From CAZWES01 sp964632395 (GTDB taxonomy: Bacteria > Patescibacteriota > Gracilibacteria > Peribacterales > Peribacteraceae), in assembly GCA_964632395.1 (NCBI GenBank), contig CAZWES010000001.1, positions 1-64,000 on the forward strand: a DNA stretch of 64,000 nt. Direction: 5' to 3'. Numbering within the stretch: position 1 is the stretch's first letter; every line of letters starts with the position of its first letter. Below the pieces are notes generated by a model. It saw only the letters and a program-made list of their open reading frames with translations. It was not told the origin of the DNA and searched no databases. Positions 32,040-40,327 of the stretch are shown piece by piece. The translations under genes and the position numbers were made by a program.

Positions 32040-32495
32040 ATGAAACGATCACTACTTCTCCTTTGTATTTTTTCTGTACTACTCCATTCTTGTGGCAACC
32101 AACCAACTCAATATGATTTGCTTGTCGGAACATGGCGAAGTACAACGGGACAAGAAGAGTATCTGGTATTTGCAAAAGATGGAGTGTTTGACATGATGGA
32201 TTCAAGCCGCGAATCGCTGCAAAGCAAAATGCAGAGTGAATACGATGGAGAACTACAGTGGAAATATGAGATAGTCACAGAGGTAGAACCACATCAGCTC
32301 TACAACGTACTTACTGTAGATGATAGAAGTGAGAAGATGCCGATGGGTATTTTTAAAGTCGAGGGTAACAAGCTCATCATCAGGCAATCGACAGAAATAC
32401 ACCGAACACTGGGGGGCTTCGATATGGGTGTTTTACGATATGAGATACCAGAGGATTTTTCGGGGGTTCTTAATGTGTATGAGAAAGTCAGATGA
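32040..32495 (+). CDS. Putative lipoprotein with lipocalin-like fold
   Basis: 151 residues. KRSLLLLCIFSVLLHSCGNQ is a type II signal peptide with lipobox LHSC, so the mature protein would start at Cys and be lipidated. LVGTWRSTTGQEEYLVFAKD and later beta-rich sequence (GIFKVEGNKLIIRQST) follow the pattern of lipocalin-like domains. Exact role unknown. It starts a plus-strand pair with the HEPN-type gene. Confidence 0.7.
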   Translation: MKRSLLLLCIFSVLLHSCGNQPTQYDLLVGTWRSTTGQEEYLVFAKDGVFDMMDSSRESLQSKMQSEYDGELQWKYEIVTEVEPHQLYNVLTVDDRSEKMPMGIFKVEGNKLIIRQSTEIHRTLGGFDMGVLRYEIPEDFSGVLNVYEKVR

Positions 32496-32510
32496 TGTAA
32501 TCTGTTGCTT

Positions 32511-33614
32511 ATGGGTAAGATATTTCTTGGTTTCGCAGGGAAAGGGATTGAGCAAGCAGAAAAAAGGCTCAGGATTAAAGACTCATTCGAGTGTTGGAAT
32601 CTCAAAAAAATGGGGTTCATAGAATTTGTAGTCGAAATTAAAAAAGAAATTAAACCTGTGAACAAAAACGTTACAGATGACAGCTATGTAAAGGGATTTC
32701 TGAGAAATAAAAATACAAAAGCAGAAATACCAATGATATACGACCGATGTTCTTGGGGGCTTTTGTTGCCCCACAAGGAGAATAGGGATTATGTACAGGA
32801 AGAACGATTGGAGTTTTTGCTTAATCTTTATTCGCCGGAGTTTCTCTACCCTCTTTTTGTTGTAAGTGATCTTGGCATTGAAGATAAAACATTTCACTTG
32901 CCACGTTTTTGGCTCGATCAAGATCACACACAAAATCAATCAAAAATTTTCTCCACAGAACAATTTGTTGATTTTTATAAAAAACTACTTCCGCAATCAA
33001 GATTATTTGCAAGCGATACAAAAGATATAGACAGATGGAGTAGTGAAATGGCTCTCATCGGAATGGCTTGTCATCTTTTCAATGATCTTAAAAAATACCA
33101 CACAAAAACACCAGTCACTTATCACAGTGAATACCTCGACATTTGTGTAATTTTGGAAACCATGTTGCTCATGGAGTATGAGGAGAAAAAGAAAAATATT
33201 GCTTGGCGTTCGCTTATGCTTCTGAGTAGTACTTTTCCTGATGCGCGTGGCTTATTCTCTAAAATTTACGATGAGCGTAGTAAATTTGTGCACGGCAAGA
33301 CCTTTAAGGCTATGAAAAAATACTCTCTGGAGCGACAGCATTCAGGCGCAACCATCGCCTACAACAAAATGCACTTTGATCTTTCTGAGAAAGCAACAAA
33401 ATATTTGCGATATCTATTGGCAGCTTACGTATACCTTCATAAAGTAAAAAAGGGAGACAGTATATTGCGTGGCGAAACAAACATCTCACTCATTTTAAAG
33501 GCAACGGGGAATCAGTATCTTCCTAATTCACAAAATACACCCTCCGATAACAGATTGAAAAAGAGGATCAAGAAGCATTGTAAAGATATTCTTGAACTCA
33601 TGCCGGAATGCTAA
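32511..33614 (+). CDS. HEPN-type (ApeA-like) protein
   Basis: 367 residues from ATG 32511; TTG 32505 is an alternative. The N-terminal half is beta-rich. The C-terminal half is helical and ends in DERSKFVHGK, i.e. R-x4-H, the catalytic pattern of HEPN RNases (Arg codon 33276, His codon 33291). ApeA-type proteins combine a variable N-terminal domain with this HEPN end and act in anti-phage abortive infection. Assignment rests on the motif and layout only. Base composition is richer in A+T than the flanking housekeeping genes, which fits transfer with the element. Confidence 0.65.
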   Translation: MGKIFLGFAGKGIEQAEKRLRIKDSFECWNLKKMGFIEFVVEIKKEIKPVNKNVTDDSYVKGFLRNKNTKAEIPMIYDRCSWGLLLPHKENRDYVQEERLEFLLNLYSPEFLYPLFVVSDLGIEDKTFHLPRFWLDQDHTQNQSKIFSTEQFVDFYKKLLPQSRLFASDTKDIDRWSSEMALIGMACHLFNDLKKYHTKTPVTYHSEYLDICVILETMLLMEYEEKKKNIAWRSLMLLSSTFPDARGLFSKIYDERSKFVHGKTFKAMKKYSLERQHSGATIAYNKMHFDLSEKATKYLRYLLAAYVYLHKVKKGDSILRGETNISLILKATGNQYLPNSQNTPSDNRLKKRIKKHCKDILELMPEC

Positions 33615-33648
33615 AAACGTTGCATTGCGAAGAACTCATAGAATATGT

Positions 33649-34080
33649 TTAGTAATTAAAATTGAATCTAACTTGTTTGGATTTGTATTGCCTACCAAGC
33701 GCATCATTGCAAAGAGCAGATAGCTTTCTTTGTCCGTGTTCCTCTAACGATTTTTTAATGATCTCATAGTCGTAGATTAACTGATGACTTTTGCCCGGCT
33801 TCAATTTCAAAGGGAATTTTTCATATCCGAAAACATCACTTGGAGAAAAATAGATGAGATCATCTCCTGATCCAATATTCACGCTGGTAATAGTAACCGC
33901 CACATCTCGTGGATTCGCGAGATCAACAATAATATATTTTTGCGGTTTTTTCGAGGATGTGGCAAATCCATGTCTTACCCTTACCTTTATCTTTTTTCTT
34001 TTGCCAATCTTACGATCCAAAAAAATGAGAATGGATGTGATTGTTCCTACCCCCGCAATAATCAGAGTGACAAGCTCCAT
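33649..34080 (-). CDS. Single-TM protein with beta-sandwich-like domain
   Basis: 143 residues from the Met at 34080. An N-terminal membrane helix (ELVTLIIAGVGTITSILIFL) and a basic stop-transfer stretch (DRKIGKRKKIKVRVRH) are followed by a beta-rich domain with NPRDVAVTITSVNIG and LKPGKSHQLIYDYE, as in small Ig-like accessory proteins of mobile elements. Function unknown. Last gene before the right end of the element. Confidence 0.6.
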   Translation of the reverse strand: MELVTLIIAGVGTITSILIFLDRKIGKRKKIKVRVRHGFATSSKKPQKYIIVDLANPRDVAVTITSVNIGSGDDLIYFSPSDVFGYEKFPLKLKPGKSHQLIYDYEIIKKSLEEHGQRKLSALCNDALGRQYKSKQVRFNFNY

Positions 34081-34316
34081 GTGCACATAGAATACCTCAA
34101 AATTATCTCCAGTTTTTGTGTGGCCATGGGACTCCTGCAAATTACTTGATATGATGAACATATGATTAAACACTTGCTTAACACAGAATGTGTGAGAATA
34201 GCAGGCTTTACTCTAATGACCGCCGGATTCATTGTTTCTCATTCCGATGTTGTACCGTTTTATAGAAATATCATGGCACCCGGACACCCCCACCCCCCCT
34301 TACGCCATTCATAAAA

Positions 34317-34397
34317 TCAAACTGTCTTACAAAATGGCTTTAACTGTTCACTCCAAGCAATCACAAGCTCTTTAAGGGTGTTCCAATTATTTCTGAT
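34317..34397 (-). pseudogene. Displaced 3' end of the serine recombinase gene
   Basis: Continuing the minus-strand frame from the repeat (GTG GTG GAG ATG) into this stretch gives 26 residues beginning IRNNWNTLKELVIAW and ending CKTV, then TGA at 34317. The ssrA-side copy of the repeat carries the same codons (EVVEM) in the recombinase gene. This stretch is therefore the native C-terminus, cut off by integration. It has no start codon of its own. Confidence 0.75.
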
Positions 34398-34409
34398 CAT
34401 CTCCACCAC
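34398..34409. other. attR
   Basis: CATCTCCACCAC, identical to 23218-23229. Sequence beyond it (ACTCCGTCCC...) would be the original chromosome downstream of ssrA. Confidence 0.72.
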
Positions 34410-34443
34410 ACTCCGTCCCACCAAATAAGATCTCCCAAAGAAA

Positions 34444-34472
34444 CACACAAGCTCTCGCATTGTGCGTTTCTT
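34444..34472 (+). terminator. Probable native ssrA terminator, displaced by the element
   Basis: CACACAA and TTGTGCG can pair with one mismatch around a 9-nt loop, followed by TTTCTT. It lies about 35 nt beyond attR, where the 3' flank of ssrA would have been before integration. Confidence 0.35.
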
Positions 34473-34486
34473 ATATTTCAAAGTAA

Positions 34487-34681
34487 TTAAACCTTAGAAA
34501 CCTTTTCGGCCTTGGGGCCTTTAGGACCGCTCCCAGCTGTAAACTGTACAGCATCGCCTTCGCTTAGTTCCTCAAAAGAAACACCATCAAGGTCTGATGC
34601 ATGGAAGAAGAGATCGTCACTGCCCTCGCGGGAAATGAATCCGTAGCCATTGGCTAGTCTTTTAATAGTGCCAGTATCCAT
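34487..34681 (-). CDS. Cold-shock-domain protein (CspA family)
   Basis: 64 residues. Nucleic-acid-binding RNP motifs are present: GYGFISREG (RNP1-like) and DLFFHASDL (RNP2). It binds single-stranded RNA or DNA and acts as an RNA chaperone. The final GPKGPKAEKVSKV is typical of bacterial Csp. TATGAT lies about 50 nt upstream, so unlike many genes here it may have a long leader, as is usual for cold-shock genes. First chromosomal gene to the right of the element. Confidence 0.95.
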   Translation of the reverse strand: MDTGTIKRLANGYGFISREGSDDLFFHASDLDGVSFEELSEGDAVQFTAGSGPKGPKAEKVSKV

Positions 34682-34739
34682 AAAAATAGGATGAAAGAAA
34701 TAATTACAAAACCAAGCTTACGATCCAATCATAGCAGAG

Positions 34740-34991
34740 TTATTGCTCTACAGACAGAAGATTCAATACTTTTCTTCCCTCTTCCCTATGCTGCAAATAA
34801 ACAGCCTGATCTCTCATATCCTCAATTTTTCTGAGTAAGAAGAACGAAGTTAGTCGCTGTGTCTGTGCCTCCGGCTGCACAGAACCCGGTGAAAGGTTCG
34901 TCATGGAATCTGGCAATTGAACAGAAAAGAAGGTAGCGCCTCCTATCAAGATGATTGCAAGAATGCCGGCAGTGATGAAAAGGTTTTTCAT
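34740..34991 (-). CDS. Small membrane-anchored protein
   Basis: 83 residues: an N-terminal hydrophobic helix (LFITAGILAIILIGGATFF) and a polar helical remainder (TQRLTSFFLLRKIEDMRDQA). Its ATG overlaps the stop of the upstream gene by 4 nt (ATGA), so the two are translationally coupled. No family recognised. Confidence 0.65.
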   Translation of the reverse strand: MKNLFITAGILAIILIGGATFFSVQLPDSMTNLSPGSVQPEAQTQRLTSFFLLRKIEDMRDQAVYLQHREEGRKVLNLLSVEQ

Positions 34992-35962
34992 TGTGAGGCT
35001 ACGGGTTCGGAAATTTTGGTGAGCAATTCTTCTGTGCTGCTCACGAGCTCCTCGAACTCCTCGTCATCAAAAACATTTTCTTCTGCCAAAGAAAGCAGTT
35101 CCTCAGATTCTGTGAGCAGATCTTCTCCGTTTACTCCTTCCTCTTTAAGCGAAGAGAGGTAGGTGACCAGATTAGAAAGCAGAGCACGGATATCTTTGAT
35201 AACCGTCACACGCTCCGTGGGTACGGCGTATGTAAGGAACTTTCCGGCAAATGAGTCGAACAATGCGAGCCATGCGGTGAGCTGTTGGCTTCCATCTACG
35301 AAATTAAGTCGGGATTGCAAATCCACAAGTTCATGTGTGAGTTTTTCAACCTTTTTTTCTTTCACCAGTATTCCGATCGCATCAGCGGTATCCGAGAGCA
35401 GAAGAGCTACGCTGTTTCTAAAGTCAGAAAGATCGGCACCCTCACCCTCCGGAAATATTTTTTCGTAAACAGATTCAAATTCTGTGAAAAATTTCGTCCT
35501 GTCCTTCTCAAGTGCCACATGCCTTGAGAACCTCATGAGATTGTCAGTCAAAGCTTCAATTTCTGAGGCTGTAAGAGGACTTTCTTTTGCTATTCGATCT
35601 GAGTTTGCTTTTAGAGAGGAGAGGTAAAGACGGGTTCGCACCATCAGCGCCTCATCGGGATCCTGCAAAGATGCTGCATCACTGCTCAACCGCTCCTGCC
35701 AACCCAGGCCAAAATATTTTTCTGCAAGTGCATAAAAGGTATCTGCATCATCTTCAAGTTCAGTGAGTTCTAGGAGCTCCGGCGGAACCGGCGCATTTTG
35801 CGATTCAAGCGAGGAGATAATTGCTTCTATTGCAGGCACGGCGGAGGATTCTATAAATTCATGCCGCAGATCTTCGGGCGGAATTTCCTGTAGTTCCTGA
35901 GCCGACAGATTTGTGCCAAATATCAGTAGCCCAAAGCCAATGACCAAAATTGTGCGATGCAT
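34988..35962 (-). CDS. Secreted helical protein of unknown function
   Basis: 324 residues: a signal peptide (TILVIGFGLLIFGTNLSAQE) and a wholly helical, acidic mature part with many Leu/Glu heptads. No catalytic motif or Cys pair. It is coupled to the small anchored protein that follows, so the pair may form an envelope complex. No homologue recognised. Confidence 0.7.
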   Translation of the reverse strand: MHRTILVIGFGLLIFGTNLSAQELQEIPPEDLRHEFIESSAVPAIEAIISSLESQNAPVPPELLELTELEDDADTFYALAEKYFGLGWQERLSSDAASLQDPDEALMVRTRLYLSSLKANSDRIAKESPLTASEIEALTDNLMRFSRHVALEKDRTKFFTEFESVYEKIFPEGEGADLSDFRNSVALLLSDTADAIGILVKEKKVEKLTHELVDLQSRLNFVDGSQQLTAWLALFDSFAGKFLTYAVPTERVTVIKDIRALLSNLVTYLSSLKEEGVNGEDLLTESEELLSLAEENVFDDEEFEELVSSTEELLTKISEPVASQ

Positions 35963-36032
35963 GCCGAAGGAGCATAGCGATCAGGATGTAATCTGTGTAG
36001 CAGAATATTAAGCCCAATATTACTTTTTGGTT

Positions 36033-36242
36033 TTATGAGGAGGTGTTGTTATGTTTTTTCCAGTGAATTGGAAGCATATCATCAGGGCATCTCATGATGG
36101 TCTGCCAAAACGCACGTCTAACACGATGAGGATCCGAACCTGTACGGCTCCACTGAAAAGCTTCCACCATAAAGGCGCCAACATCACGGCTGCTTCTAGC
36201 CACATCCTTCAGGATTGCACTGGTGACTTCTCCAGGTTTCAT
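36033..36242 (-). CDS. Hypothetical protein
   Basis: 69 residues from the Met at 36242: MKPGEVTSAILKDVARSSRD, then a basic helical part ending in HWKKHNNTSS. TACATT lies 7 nt before the ATG, matching the leaderless promoter pattern of this genome, which is the main support for the start. No family recognised; a longer start at 36281 is possible. Confidence 0.4.
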   Translation of the reverse strand: MKPGEVTSAILKDVARSSRDVGAFMVEAFQWSRTGSDPHRVRRAFWQTIMRCPDDMLPIHWKKHNNTSS

Positions 36243-36483
36243 GCCCAACAATGTATGCTTTTCCCGACACTTGGCAATCAAGTTCTCGGATATTGTTCTT
36301 TTGGCTATTTAAGGCCAATATTGCGGTTTATCAATAGATTTGACCGAAATTGTGGCTAGGCGTATCATGGAGGTACACCAGAGTATGTCCCATGGTTCTA
36401 CTGCGTAAGCGGTATGGTAATACTTCCGGACGGAACCAAATGGTCCATGAGCTCTGACCCACGGACGTTAGTGGGGGGGAGTT

Positions 36484-36852
36484 TCACTTGAGCCGGAAAC
36501 ATGAAATAAAGAAAAGTTTTCTATCTTTTTTGTGTGTTTCTTCGCGCAAGTGTACTACTACTGTTTTCCCGCGAGCATCTTTTCCATAAATCTCATAACA
36601 AGGCTCACCTCCAACGGTCTTTATGCGGAAATATGTATTATTTTTTAGAATGTCCAGTGCTACATCAAAGCATTGCAATCTTCTTTTTGCATCGTGGCGT
36701 TCCGTAATTGCCGCTGGAAGCCTGGATAGAAAAACGGAGCGTTTCAAGGTTTTGCAGTAAATCTTTCTCTTCTTCTTGATGATTGAATTCAGGTTTGATT
36801 TGAGCTGCTGAAGACTGCCCGTAGACGAAATTCGCTTTTTGGATCGGAACAT
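36484..36852 (-). CDS. Hypothetical basic protein
   Basis: 122 residues from the Met at 36852, preceded at 6 nt by TATCAT. The N-terminal half is very basic (SIIKKKRKIYCKTLKRS). The C-terminal half has beta-rich sequence (YFRIKTVGGEPCYEIYGKDA; TVVVHLREE) reminiscent of RelE- or barnase-like small RNases, but no catalytic set can be assigned. Divergent from alaS. Confidence 0.5.
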   Translation of the reverse strand: MFRSKKRISSTGSLQQLKSNLNSIIKKKRKIYCKTLKRSVFLSRLPAAITERHDAKRRLQCFDVALDILKNNTYFRIKTVGGEPCYEIYGKDARGKTVVVHLREETHKKDRKLFFISCFRLK

Positions 36853-36899
36853 ACGGGCATGATAACAAGTATTTAATGCGCCATCGCCAAATTTCGTGA

Positions 36900-36905
36900 T
36901 AATCT
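36900..36905 (+). promoter_or_regulatory. -10 hexamer TAATCT of alaS
   Basis: TAATCT ends 9 nt before ATG 36915; no Shine-Dalgarno site between. Confidence 0.45.
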
Positions 36906-36914
36906 TTCCTTGTA

Positions 36915-38771
36915 ATGCCCCCACGCTCTACGTCAGAAATCCGGCAGGCCTACCTCGATTTCTTCCGCGAGAAGCATGATCATGCAGTAATTCAGGGTGC
37001 GTCATTAATCCCGGAGAACGATCCGACAGTGCTTTTCACCACTGCGGGGATGCACCCCCTGGTGCCGTATTTGCTTGGTGAACCGCACCCCTCCGGCAAA
37101 CGCCTGGTTGATGTTCAGCGCTGCGTGCGAACGCAGGATATTGATGAAGTAGGGGATTCCTCACACCTCACATTTTTCGAAATGCTTGGCAACTGGAGTC
37201 TGGGCGACCCGTCCGCACCGGACGGGATCGGCCGGGCGGGTTACTTCAAAGAAGGTGCCATCAAAATGAGTTATGAATTTTTGACTGAGGTTTTGGAACT
37301 TCCTCACGAAAAATTGGCTGTCTCATGTTTTGAGGGGGATCAGGATGCACCGAAGGATGAGGAATCTGCAAAGATCTGGAAGTCACTGGGTTTTTCTTCC
37401 GACCGAATTGTATTCCTGCCAAAATCTGAGAACTGGTGGGGGCCAGCGGGGAAGACGGGTCCGTGCGGGCCGGATACGGAGATGTTTTATTGGATAGGGG
37501 GGGGTAATGCTCCCGCAAAGTTTGATCCTGAGGATGACCGGTGGTTTGAGATCTGGAATGACGTTTTTATGCAGTACAACAAGAAAGATGACGGATCGTT
37601 CGAACCCTTGAGTCAGAAAAATGTTGATACGGGGATGGGGTTAGAGAGGACTGCGGCTGTAATGCAGGGGGTGGATAATGTTTATGAGGTTGATGTGATG
37701 AGGCCTGTTTATGATGAGGTTTTAGAAGTAGCAGAAGGGACAGAAGGGACAGAAGGGAAAGAGGTGTTGAAACGTCATTCCCGCATCATTACAGATCACC
37801 TGCGAGCCGCTGTGTTCATCATGGCAGATGGAATAAGTCCCTCAAATGTTGACCAGGGATATGTCTTGAGGAAATTGATTCGCCGTGCGATCCGCTCGGG
37901 AAAACAAATCGGAATCGAAGAAGAGTTTTGTGCAGGAATCGCACAGGAAGTTATCAAGCAATACTCTGATGCCTACTCCAGTCTTCGTGAAAATGAGGGT
38001 CGCATCACCGAGGAGCTTAAGAAGGAAGAGGCGCAGTTTGGAAAAACTCTGCGCGAAGGTCTCAAACATTTTGAAAAGTCTGTTGAAAAATTGAAGGGAT
38101 CAGAAATAGACGGAGTCACAGCTTTTCATTTGTACGACACATACGGTTTTCCACTGGAACTCACGAAGGAAATGGCTTCTGAAAAGGGTTTGAGTGTTGA
38201 TGAAGATGGGTTTAAAAAAGCATTCGAAGAACATCAGGAGAAATCACGCGCAGGAGCATCACAACGCTTTTCCGGCGGCCTCGCAGATCAAAGCTCGGAG
38301 ACTACAAAGTTGCACACTGCTACCCATCTTTTACTTGCAGCGCTTCGGAAGGTTCTCGGGGATCACGTGTTTCAGAAAGGTAGCAACATCACAGCAGAAC
38401 GTCTCCGGTTTGATTTCAGTCACGGCGAGAAGGTCACGAAGGAGCAACTTCTTGAGGTTGAAAAGCTCGTTAGTGAAGTGGTCAAATCCGATCTCCCGAT
38501 CACATATCAAGTGATGAGTGTTGATGAGGCAAAAGCCTGCGGCGCTGTTGGTGTTTTTGATGAGAGATACGGTGACGAGGTCAAAGTTTACCAAGTTGGT
38601 GATGGGAGCTTTAGCAAAGAGATCTGCGGCGGACCGCATGTTGCGCGAACGGGGATGATTGGGGAATTTAAGATCAAAAAAGAGGAGAGCTCATCCGCAG
38701 GGGTTCGGAGAATAAAGGCGGTTGTTTTGGGTGGGGCTGAAAAGATTGAAGTTGCGGTTGAGTCGAAGTAA
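36915..38771 (+). CDS. alaS: Alanyl-tRNA synthetase, short form
   Basis: 618 residues; typical bacterial AlaRS is about 870. The class II catalytic core (LIPENDPTVLFTTAGMHPLV; RCVRTQDIDEVG; GMGLERTAAV) and the editing domain with zinc/deacylase residues HTATH (about 475) and CGGPH (about 571) are complete. The C-Ala domain that aids tRNA binding and dimerisation is missing. Such C-terminal loss is known in CPR lineages. The 37729-37768 segment, encoding VAEGTEGTEGKEV, lies in the loop between catalytic and tRNA-binding parts and looks like an in-frame word repeat. The enzyme charges tRNA-Ala and clears Ser/Gly-tRNA-Ala. Confidence 0.95.
   Translation: MPPRSTSEIRQAYLDFFREKHDHAVIQGASLIPENDPTVLFTTAGMHPLVPYLLGEPHPSGKRLVDVQRCVRTQDIDEVGDSSHLTFFEMLGNWSLGDPSAPDGIGRAGYFKEGAIKMSYEFLTEVLELPHEKLAVSCFEGDQDAPKDEESAKIWKSLGFSSDRIVFLPKSENWWGPAGKTGPCGPDTEMFYWIGGGNAPAKFDPEDDRWFEIWNDVFMQYNKKDDGSFEPLSQKNVDTGMGLERTAAVMQGVDNVYEVDVMRPVYDEVLEVAEGTEGTEGKEVLKRHSRIITDHLRAAVFIMADGISPSNVDQGYVLRKLIRRAIRSGKQIGIEEEFCAGIAQEVIKQYSDAYSSLRENEGRITEELKKEEAQFGKTLREGLKHFEKSVEKLKGSEIDGVTAFHLYDTYGFPLELTKEMASEKGLSVDEDGFKKAFEEHQEKSRAGASQRFSGGLADQSSETTKLHTATHLLLAALRKVLGDHVFQKGSNITAERLRFDFSHGEKVTKEQLLEVEKLVSEVVKSDLPITYQVMSVDEAKACGAVGVFDERYGDEVKVYQVGDGSFSKEICGGPHVARTGMIGEFKIKKEESSSAGVRRIKAVVLGGAEKIEVAVESK
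37729..37768. repeat. In-frame GACAGAAGG word repeat in alaS
   Basis: GGGACAGAAGGGACAGAAGG repeats inside alaS. Same vocabulary as the inserts in the giant gene at 7901, 8219 and 12863. Confidence 0.6.
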
Positions 38772-39065
38772 TTAAGCTCCAACCCCTGCAGCTTCCAGTC
38801 GATGCTCGATTTTTGTAATCCTGACTTCGTGATTGTCAGTTTTGTCTTGGAATTGGCTTGATTGGTCATCCATCGAAGACACAAAATCTCGTTGTAGTTT
38901 ACCGTTGTAAAACTTCATCTCATCTACTGTTTCTCGATGTTTCTTATCAATGTAGCTTGTAAGCTTTCTCTCCAATGCGTCAAACCTATCAAGTATTTCC
39001 CCTCTTTCCTTCATAAGAATCTCAATATCCTGCTTAGTTGCTGGTGCTGATTTGTCATCTGCCAT
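38772..39065 (-). CDS. Small coiled-coil protein
   Basis: 97 residues from the Met at 39065: ADDKSAPATKQDIEILMKER, then continuous heptad-like helix to the end (ILDRFDALERKLTSYIDKKH...). TACTGT 9 nt before the ATG fits the leaderless pattern. It abuts the alaS stop convergently. The DKSAPATKQDIE start is common in small CPR coiled-coil proteins (memory). Function unknown. Confidence 0.6.
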   Translation of the reverse strand: MADDKSAPATKQDIEILMKERGEILDRFDALERKLTSYIDKKHRETVDEMKFYNGKLQRDFVSSMDDQSSQFQDKTDNHEVRITKIEHRLEAAGVGA

Positions 39066-39111
39066 GGGAGGGAAACAGTACTCTTTGCGAGCATCAGAAG
39101 TCAAGTTTTGC

Positions 39112-39117
39112 TACTCT
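39112..39117 (+). promoter_or_regulatory. -10 hexamer TACTCT of the 39125 gene
   Basis: TACTCT ends 7 nt before GTG 39125, so the start is predicted to be leaderless. Confidence 0.45.
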
Positions 39118-39124
39118 TAGCGTT

Positions 39125-40321
39125 GTGAAGCTCATCCTGGCAATCACCGCATTAACATTCCTTGCAACCCCGCTCCCTGCGCAGGCCGATTCTGGGCGCC
39201 TCTACGAAAAATGGGAATTCCGAACGGAAGAGGACATTAATGCGTGGAACTATGCGGGGCTTGATGAGGGAGGCCTTTCTGCTGATGGGTTGAAGTTTGA
39301 TGTTGATGAGAAAGCTGTGCTTTACAGGTCTCTGCCTGAAGGATTCCACAGTGAAGTCGATGCAATGCGGGTTCGCTATGACGCGCAGGATCTGGAGGAA
39401 GTCTCTCTGCTCTTTATCACATTAAATGACGATGGAAGTATAGGAAGGCACTACAGGATTGGCCATATAGTTGAGGATGAAGGAACGGTCTCCAAATACG
39501 TTCCGCTTGCTCTGCATAGGTGGAATATACGCGGAATGGAAATGCTGGCTGTTAGTTTTAAGGGAGAGTCAAAAGATGTGTCACTCGATAGCGTAAGATT
39601 CCTGCATTACACATTTCCCGAGAAGATGATGGGCTTGTGGAGGAGCTTCTGGACTATGGAGACATTCGAGCCGTTTACAGTAAATATCATGCATGGCCCC
39701 ACAGTTGTAACGGATATTGGACCGTACAGAGAGGAGAACGCGCACTGGCAGATTCTTGCACGCTCGCTTAATGCGTATCTTCTGGTTGGGCTTTCCATAT
39801 TTGGAGTGTGTTTGCTTTTCTGGGGCGCTCACATGAGGACTCATCGCGGATGGTCATGGCAAACCACAAGGAAGCGCATGATATTTTTATTTACCGGAGT
39901 TATCGCATCAGTCTGGGTTCTATACGACATGCGGATGGGAGCTGAATTTATCAGAAACGTTGCCCGCGACCACATACAGTACATTTCCGCTGAAAAACCA
40001 GATAGAACGTTTCGGGATCTTGGGAACTTCTATGATTTTGTGAACTTTGCAAAACCTTTACTTTCCGATTACGCTCAATACGAGTTATTTTTGGATACCA
40101 AGTGGCCTTACGAGAGCATCTTGCGCTACGAAACTTACCCCTCACGTCCTAACCAGAAAGAAGAAATAGTGTCTGATGTTTGGGTGATCTACGACCGTTC
40201 GGATGTAACAATTGGTGAAGATGGCAGTCTAATTCTAAATCAAGAACCTTTCACGGCGCCGGGCGAGCTTATCGGACGCTTTGATGAGAAATCATTTATT
40301 TATCGTGCTATCCATCTTTAA
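39125..40321 (+). CDS. Secreted/membrane protein of unknown function
   Basis: 398 residues from GTG 39125, chosen because it gives a signal peptide (KLILAITALTFLATPLPAQA) and follows a -10 element. An external beta-rich domain of about 170 residues precedes two membrane helices (about 220-240 and 260-280: LNAYLLVGLSIFGVCLLFWG; IFLFTGVIASVWVLYDM), then a soluble C-terminal domain. It lies 6 nt before a multi-TM glycosyltransferase-like gene, so the pair may work in surface glycan assembly (inference). No family recognised. Confidence 0.75.
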   Translation: MKLILAITALTFLATPLPAQADSGRLYEKWEFRTEEDINAWNYAGLDEGGLSADGLKFDVDEKAVLYRSLPEGFHSEVDAMRVRYDAQDLEEVSLLFITLNDDGSIGRHYRIGHIVEDEGTVSKYVPLALHRWNIRGMEMLAVSFKGESKDVSLDSVRFLHYTFPEKMMGLWRSFWTMETFEPFTVNIMHGPTVVTDIGPYREENAHWQILARSLNAYLLVGLSIFGVCLLFWGAHMRTHRGWSWQTTRKRMIFLFTGVIASVWVLYDMRMGAEFIRNVARDHIQYISAEKPDRTFRDLGNFYDFVNFAKPLLSDYAQYELFLDTKWPYESILRYETYPSRPNQKEEIVSDVWVIYDRSDVTIGEDGSLILNQEPFTAPGELIGRFDEKSFIYRAIHL

Positions 40322-40327
40322 GATCAT

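Larger units (their letters stand above)
23218..34409. mobile_element. 11.2-kb integrative element inserted in ssrA
   Basis: It is bounded by the 12-bp direct repeat CATCTCCACCAC (23218-23229 and 34398-34409). The serine recombinase gene reads toward ssrA. Joining the two ends at the repeat restores a continuous recombinase frame with a plausible, helix-forming C-terminus. The element holds replication/primase genes, three HTH regulators, an SLH protein, a terminase-small-like gene and probable defence cargo. No large terminase, capsid or tail genes are seen, so it is a satellite or plasmid-like integrative element rather than a complete prophage. Confidence 0.82.
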
